This document shows, in pieces, positions 6,377 through 9,581 of a stretch of 9,581 nt of DNA (positions within the stretch are counted from its first letter, which is position 1; every line of letters begins with the position of its first letter). Under the pieces are notes generated by a model. It searched no databases, was not told the origin of the DNA, and saw nothing but the letters and a program-made list of their open reading frames with translations. The translations under genes and the position numbers were made by a program. Source of the stretch: JBAVQS01 sp049694275 (GTDB lineage: Bacteria > Chloroflexota > Anaerolineae > UBA4142 > SHND01); the NCBI GenBank assembly GCA_049694275.1, contig JBAVQS010000343.1:1-9581 (forward strand). The letters run 5' to 3'.

Positions 6377-7411
6377 GTGAAAAGGTTATATTTGAGTCTG
6401 TTTTTCGTGTTTGCTTTGCTGGGTCTGATGACCGCTGGCTGCAATACCAGCGCCCCAGCGCCTGCTACCGCCACGGCGGCCCCGACGACAAGCGCGCCTT
6501 CTGCTCCGGCGGGGACGACGCCGGGCTCGGCGGTCAATCCGCCAGCCGTTCCGACGCTCGGCCCAGGCCTGTTCACCGACGCTTTCAAAAAGATGAGCGC
6601 CGTGACCGCCTATCGCCTGGAGATTCAGCGCACCGGCACGGGCGTTTTTAGCCCGCTCGCCGGCGCGACCGGCGCCGATGCCACGCCTACCCCGGCCCCG
6701 GCCGGCGCCCCTGTGGTGCCTGATATTGCGATTAAGGGTACGGTCAATGGCACGAGCTCTGACCTGACGTTATCAGGGCTGATGGCGAGTTTCGGCGGCG
6801 GGGATCCGACCACGGGAATGGAGATTCTGACCGTAGGGGACAAGAGCTATTTGCACGGCCCGGTCCCGGCGATGGGCGCGACTGCGGATAAATGGTATGA
6901 AATGCCCGCCGGCACTGCCTCCAGCATCGTCCCGGCGGTTGACCCACCGACCTTGTTTGGCTCTTTGACTCAGACGGGCATCGACCCGAATGGGTTCAAA
7001 AAGGATGGGACAGAGACGCTCGACAGTCGCTCCTGTGATATTTACTCGGGCAACAAAGATACGACCCTCAAGGCGTTTCAAGATCTGTTCAAAAACAGCC
7101 AGAGCGCTAACTTTGTGATTGACGGCGCCGACTCGCGTTTCTGGCTTTGCGACGATGGCTATATCCACCAAACGCGTCTATCCATCGACGCGCATGTCCC
7201 GGGGCAGAGCGCGCAGGGCGGCACCCCGGCGGTGGCGAACCAGCCCGGTAACTTTTTGCTCACGCTGCACCTCTTTGATTATAATAACAACATCGCCATC
7301 CAGGCGCCGGCCGGCGCCGAACAGCTCCAGATTCCAGGAATGAGCGCACCCGGCGCTGATACCCCGGCGAGCGGCGGGACACCGGCCGCCGGTGGAACGC
7401 CCACGCCGTAA
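6377..7411 (+). CDS. Predicted lipoprotein, possibly LppX/LolA-like fold (344 aa, GTG start)
   Basis: A signal peptide (VKRLYLSLFFVFALLGLMTAGC) runs from the GTG start to a lipobox with lipidation Cys22, so the mature protein should be anchored to the outer face of the membrane. Residues 23-62 are an Ala/Pro/Thr/Ser-rich linker. The domain at about 65-315 alternates hydrophobic strands (AYRLEIQRTGTG, DIAIKGTVNG, ILTVGDKSYLHG, KWYEMPAG, FLLTLHLFDYNNNIAIQAP). This resembles the half-barrel LppX/LprG/LolA type that binds lipids, though this is inference. Cys220 and Cys258 could form a disulfide. The C-terminus (about 323-344) is a Gly/Pro/Thr tail. The GTG at 6377 is chosen because AGGAG precedes it closely (three bases) and it gives a standard signal peptide. 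Upstream in-frame sequence to 5960 does not look coding. A good promoter lies about 90 bases upstream. Confidence 0.72.
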   Translation: MKRLYLSLFFVFALLGLMTAGCNTSAPAPATATAAPTTSAPSAPAGTTPGSAVNPPAVPTLGPGLFTDAFKKMSAVTAYRLEIQRTGTGVFSPLAGATGADATPTPAPAGAPVVPDIAIKGTVNGTSSDLTLSGLMASFGGGDPTTGMEILTVGDKSYLHGPVPAMGATADKWYEMPAGTASSIVPAVDPPTLFGSLTQTGIDPNGFKKDGTETLDSRSCDIYSGNKDTTLKAFQDLFKNSQSANFVIDGADSRFWLCDDGYIHQTRLSIDAHVPGQSAQGGTPAVANQPGNFLLTLHLFDYNNNIAIQAPAGAEQLQIPGMSAPGADTPASGGTPAAGGTPTP

Positions 7412-7421
7412 ATGTAGCTCC

Positions 7422-7454
7422 AGACCCCTGGGGTTTCCCAAACCCCAGGGGTCT
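7422..7454. repeat. Perfect 15-bp inverted repeat after the lipoprotein gene
   Basis: AGACCCCTGGGGTTT (7422-7436), loop CCC, then its exact reverse complement (7440-7454). It begins 11 bases after the lipoprotein stop. It is stable enough to act as a transcription end or mRNA 3' protection hairpin, but there is no U-tract on either side. That makes a dispersed palindromic repeat or factor-assisted terminator as likely as an intrinsic terminator. Confidence 0.8.
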
Positions 7455-7461
7455 CACCGTA

Positions 7462-7502
7462 TCATTCTGACCGCACTGTCATTCTGAACTTAGTGAAGAA
7501 TC
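7462..7502. repeat. TCATTCTGA direct repeat and REP-like segment
   Basis: TCATTCTGA occurs at 7462-7470 and again at 7479-7487, 17 bp apart. The second copy continues as CATTCTGAACTTAGTGAAG and then AATC. It contains small inverted arms, ATTCT (7481-7485) and AGAAT (7497-7501). From memory, near-identical CATTCTGA...GAAGAATC motifs recur between genes in various bacterial genomes; this has not been checked here. It fills the gap before the dehydrogenase gene. Confidence 0.5.
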
Positions 7503-7530
7503 CATCCATAACAAACAAGGGGGTTTTAAT

Positions 7531-8388
7531 ATGGAAATTAAAACGGTCGGCGTTGTAGGCTGCGGATTGATGGGCAGTGGCATTGTCGAAGTGGTCGCGC
7601 GCAGCGGCTATGCCGTGATCGTGCGTGAAGTCAACGAGGACTTGCTCAACAAGGGACTGCAGCGCATCCAGGCATCGACCGCGAAGGCGGTCGAGCGCAA
7701 AAAGATGACGCCGGAAAACCGCCAGGCGACGCTCGGTCGTATCAAGGGCACGACGAACCTTGACGATTTCGCGCCGTGCGATTTGGTCATCGAAGCGGTC
7801 ATCGAAAATCTGCCGCTCAAGCAAGAGGTGTTCAGCCACCTGAGTCGCGTCACGCGTCCCGAAGTGATTCTCGCCTCCAACACTTCCTCGCTCTCGATCA
7901 TCGACATGGCGAGCAAGACCAACAAGCCGGACAAGGTGCTCGGGATGCACTTTTTCAATCCCGTCCCGGTGCTCCCGCTCCTCGAAATGGTCCGATCCTT
8001 TTTGACGAGCGACGAGACGTACCAGGCCGCGCGGGCGTTTGGCGAATCGCTGGGCAAGACGGTCATCACCGCCAAGGACAAGCCGGGCTTTATCGTCAAC
8101 GCGCTGCTGGTGCCTTATCAACTCGACGCCATCCGAATGCTAGAGAACGGTGTTGCCTCGGCGGAGGACATCGATACGGGCATTCGCCTGGGCCTCAACC
8201 TGCCGATGGGACCGCTCGAACTGGGCGATTTCGTTGGACTCGATACGATTCTCTTTATCGCCGATGCCGTCTTTGAAGAGACCAAGGATCCGCGCTTTGC
8301 CGCGCCGACGCTCCTGCGCCGGATGGTCACCGCCGGCTATATGGGCCGCAAGTCCGGTAAGGGCTTTTACGACCACACCAAAAAGTAA
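7531..8388 (+). CDS. 3-hydroxybutyryl-CoA dehydrogenase (285 aa)
   Basis: This enzyme performs NAD(P)-dependent oxidation of (S)-3-hydroxybutyryl-CoA to acetoacetyl-CoA, or the reverse, in short-chain fatty acid beta-oxidation or butyrate/PHB-type pathways; it is cytoplasmic. The Rossmann motif GVVGCGLMGSGI (Gly10, Gly12, Gly15) opens the protein, and strand 2 ends VREVNED with acidic Glu33 near the adenosine ribose. The catalytic set of the family is visible: Ser119/Ser120 in ASNTSSLSI, His140 in GMHFFNPVP, Glu152 in LEMV, and Asn190 in KPGFIVN. The C-terminal helical domain begins near 187 and ends with the conserved GYMGRKSGKGFYDH. The length is typical of single-domain Hbd/PaaH enzymes. 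The start is supported by AAGGGGG at 7517-7523, seven bases upstream. No other beta-oxidation gene lies nearby, so the pathway is unclear. It is flanked on both sides by palindromic repeats. Confidence 0.93.
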   Translation: MEIKTVGVVGCGLMGSGIVEVVARSGYAVIVREVNEDLLNKGLQRIQASTAKAVERKKMTPENRQATLGRIKGTTNLDDFAPCDLVIEAVIENLPLKQEVFSHLSRVTRPEVILASNTSSLSIIDMASKTNKPDKVLGMHFFNPVPVLPLLEMVRSFLTSDETYQAARAFGESLGKTVITAKDKPGFIVNALLVPYQLDAIRMLENGVASAEDIDTGIRLGLNLPMGPLELGDFVGLDTILFIADAVFEETKDPRFAAPTLLRRMVTAGYMGRKSGKGFYDHTKK

Positions 8389-8389
8389 A

Positions 8390-8446
8390 TGTAGGGCAAG
8401 CTGTCAGCTTGCTAATCCCGCTGGCAAGCTAACAGCTTGCCCTACA
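8390..8446. repeat. Nested palindromic repeat (23-bp arms) after the dehydrogenase gene
   Basis: Arms 8390-8412 and 8424-8446 are inverted repeats of 23 bp with a single mismatch (C8405 opposite A8431) around an 11-base loop; the outer ends are TGTAGGGC and GCCCTACA. Each arm is itself palindromic (GCAAGCT-GTC-AGCTTGC at 8396-8412 minus its first base, and GCAAGCT-AAC-AGCTTGC at 8424-8440), so one long or two short hairpins can form. It starts one base after the stop codon. No U-tract follows, which favours a REP/MITE-like dispersed element over an intrinsic terminator. Confidence 0.85.
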
Positions 8447-8472
8447 GTGCCCTTGGCTCGGCTGGGTCGCCC

Positions 8473-8622
8473 ATGAATCGCAACCTGCGCCTCGCGTTAT
8501 CCGTCAATATGCTCGTCGTCCTCGCGGCGGCCGATTTGTTTCTCATCTCCGCGGGCGTCCTCTTCCCGAAATGCGCGTTCCGTTTCCCCGGTGGCAATTC
8601 ATCGCCTGGCTGGTCCTCGTGA
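8473..8622 (+). pseudogene. N-terminal fragment of a small membrane protein, apparently frameshifted
   Basis: The 49-residue frame starts MNRNLRLALSVNMLVVLAAADL and contains one hydrophobic helix (about residues 7-31). It then loses membrane character (KCAFRFPGGNSSPGWSS). At 8563-8571 (TTCCCGAAA), stepping back one base joins it smoothly to the overlapping downstream frame. That gives a coherent protein of about 88 residues with two hydrophobic segments. This suggests a lost base, for example one C of the CCC run, by mutation or sequencing error. There is no clear ribosome binding site. I do not recognise the family, and the tail may simply be noise. Confidence 0.35.
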
Positions 8623-8738
8623 TAACGAGCGTGATCGCGCTGTTCCTTTCGTCGGTGATTGTTAGGAGTTTGCTCTTGGTTGTCGCGCAGTACTTGCCCC
8701 GTGGCAGGGGACTGAAAGGACATACGGCATTGAAATGA
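8571..8738 (+). CDS. Small hydrophobic membrane protein (55 aa) or C-terminal half of a frameshifted gene
   Basis: The frame MRVPFPRWQFIAWLVLVITS continues as a strongly hydrophobic stretch to about residue 40 (AQ) and ends with a basic tail (YLPRGRGLKGHTALK). It fits one long or two short membrane segments. Its TGA (8736-8738) overlaps the ATG (8735-8737) of the next gene as ATGA, the classic sign of translational coupling, which argues that this frame is translated. The ATG at 8571 has no Shine-Dalgarno; the frame may instead continue from the 8473 start through an indel. I do not recognise the family. Confidence 0.45.
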   Translation: MRVPFPRWQFIAWLVLVITSVIALFLSSVIVRSLLLVVAQYLPRGRGLKGHTALK

Positions 8739-9460
8739 ATCCGATGCCGCCGAATAATTCACAAAATTATCCCTACCCCGAGCTTGCGGCGCGGCTACAG
8801 TTTCTCTGTAGCCCGGCCGAGTATCGGCGAATCAGGCGGCGGACCAAAAAGAACGCCGCGGGGCGCGTGCATCTTGTGGGGCGTGATGCGGAATACTGGA
8901 GCGTCATCCCCAGTTATACCTATGCTGAATGCCCCCTGTGCCATAGGCTCTATACCGAGCCGGCAGACACCTACAGCCTTGACCGCTGGGGAACCATGAA
9001 CAATACGCTGCTCCCTACGCTCTATGTCCGTTCCGATTCAGAACCGGGGTGCGAGCCACCGTGCGAGCATTTTTTAGGCATCCATCTGTTTATCAATTTG
9101 CACGACCGGGTGCCAGATGACTACGAATATTATAATTTCCCGCAGAATGGGTTGCATCGCAGGACGTGCGGAACGGGCGAGATTCCCCGTCTGACTCGCG
9201 ATTTCTTTCCGGATGATATTCCGAGTTATGCAGTTCTGCACGCTCTGCCCATCTGTCGGATCCAGGTGGGCGCATTCGCGCCCAGTTACACGGCCTTTAT
9301 TTTGACCTACTTGAGCGCCGATCCCAAAGCGGTACTGCGGCGCGTATACGCAGCACAGGCCGAGTTCGGTCGAGGCGATCCCGATTTCTATCCGGGGATT
9401 TTGTCATCGACCCCTACCTATAGTGATTATCAGCACGAAAAGTGGTGGCAGCGTTATTAG
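8735..9460 (+). CDS. Uncharacterised cysteine-containing protein (241 aa), possible zinc-binding
   Basis: I do not recognise this family. No signal peptide or membrane segment is evident, so it is probably cytoplasmic. Features that stand out: a basic patch RRIRRRTKK (31-39); a segment GRVHLVGRDAEYWSVIPSYTYAE; Cys66 and Cys69 in CPLC; and Cys106, Cys110 and His112 in CEPPCEH. The last five could together form a zinc ribbon or treble clef. Further cysteines lie at 145 and 174. The protein is rich in Tyr and Pro, and the C-terminal half (about 160-215) has a strand/helix pattern ending in KAVLRRVYAAQAEF. The start is supported by the ATGA overlap with the small membrane protein frame; AAAGGA (8715-8720) is 14 bases away, far for a Shine-Dalgarno. 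The stop lies at the edge of an apparent insertion sequence, so the original C-terminus may have been altered. Confidence 0.75.
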   Translation: MNPMPPNNSQNYPYPELAARLQFLCSPAEYRRIRRRTKKNAAGRVHLVGRDAEYWSVIPSYTYAECPLCHRLYTEPADTYSLDRWGTMNNTLLPTLYVRSDSEPGCEPPCEHFLGIHLFINLHDRVPDDYEYYNFPQNGLHRRTCGTGEIPRLTRDFFPDDIPSYAVLHALPICRIQVGAFAPSYTAFILTYLSADPKAVLRRVYAAQAEFGRGDPDFYPGILSSTPTYSDYQHEKWWQRY

Positions 9461-9581
9461 ACGTTATCCGAAATAGGGTATACTAACCCCATGCTGTGCT
9501 ACGATGAGTTGCAAGATAATGAGCGGAAGTTTCTCGCATTGACGGGGCTCACCCCCAAAGAATTCGGGCTGCTACTCCCCA
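9461..9581 (+). mobile_element. Left end of an IS5-like insertion sequence, cut by the window edge
   Basis: The transposase start at 9491 marks the element. Its outer end probably lies just after the stop of the preceding gene, near ACGTTATCCGAAATAGGG (from about 9461). TTAG at 9457-9460 matches the YTAR target used by some IS5-group elements, but the right end and target duplication are outside the window. The exact boundary is therefore a guess. Confidence 0.5.
9491..9581 (+). CDS. IS5-family-like transposase, N-terminal 30 residues (partial)
   Basis: The visible peptide opens MLCYDELQDNERKFLALTGL, followed by TPKEFGLLLP. This follows the pattern of the N-terminal helix-turn-helix region of many IS5-group DDE transposases (M-L-x-Y-x-x-L-x-x-x-x-x-x-F-x-x-L-T-G-L-x-x-x-E-F-x-x-L-L-P). 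The catalytic DDE residues are beyond the window. There is no ribosome binding site before the ATG. TATACT at 9479-9484 lies only six bases upstream, which would put the transcript start at or near the ATG. The family call rests on a short stretch. Confidence 0.65.
   Translation, partial: MLCYDELQDNERKFLALTGLTPKEFGLLLP

Noticed and set aside
7422..7502. Tandem repeats resembling a CRISPR array
   Set aside because: There are only two short direct copies, no regular spacers, and no cas genes nearby.
7462..8121. 219-residue open frame on the minus strand opposite the dehydrogenase gene
   Set aside because: It is antisense to a complete, motif-rich enzyme; its His/Arg/Asp-rich composition is typical of a shadow frame.

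Overview
The window is about 9.6 kb of GC-rich bacterial chromosome (roughly 58-60% G+C by eye). The encoded proteins are housekeeping types. A predicted lipoprotein with a Thr/Ala/Pro-rich linker, a SpoIIIE-length FtsK with four predicted membrane segments, an N-terminally extended IF-1, and dispersed palindromic repeats placed right after stop codons together suggest a Chloroflexota-like (Anaerolineae or relatives) genome. That placement rests on general resemblance and is of low to moderate certainty; no 16S or other marker is present.

Left part (1-1258): the N-terminal third or less of priA (replication restart helicase) runs leftward off the window. It is divergent from a rightward osmC-type peroxiredoxin gene, and the 183-bp gap between them carries a plausible promoter for each. 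osmC ends in a strong intrinsic terminator at 1193-1231.

Centre (1259-5923): four leftward genes, read in the order S1-domain RNA-binding protein, ftsK/spoIIIE, infA (translation initiation factor IF-1), and a MEMO-family protein (AmmeMemoRadiSam system protein B). The ftsK-infA and infA-memo gaps are only 11 and 12 bp, so these three are probably one operon. A 13-bp hairpin with a weak U-tract lies between the S1 gene and ftsK and may attenuate readthrough. Having infA outside the ribosomal-protein cluster, next to an orphan memo gene, is the most unusual gene arrangement here.

Right part (5924-9460): a 453-bp intergenic region holds the S1 promoter (leftward) and a good promoter for a rightward lipoprotein gene (GTG start, lipobox). 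Next come a 3-hydroxybutyryl-CoA dehydrogenase, a short two-helix membrane protein region that looks frameshifted, and an unrecognised cysteine-containing 241-residue protein whose start overlaps the preceding stop (ATGA). The gaps after the lipoprotein and dehydrogenase genes each contain a long inverted repeat starting within a few bases of the stop codon.

Right edge (about 9461-9581): the left end of an apparent insertion sequence, with the first 30 residues of an IS5-like transposase, immediately follows the stop of the 241-residue gene.

I found no CRISPR array, tRNA, rRNA or recognisable riboswitch. No clearly new multi-gene system is demonstrated. The best candidates for follow-up are the memo/infA/ftsK operon, the membrane protein plus Cys-rich protein pair, and the nested palindromic repeats.
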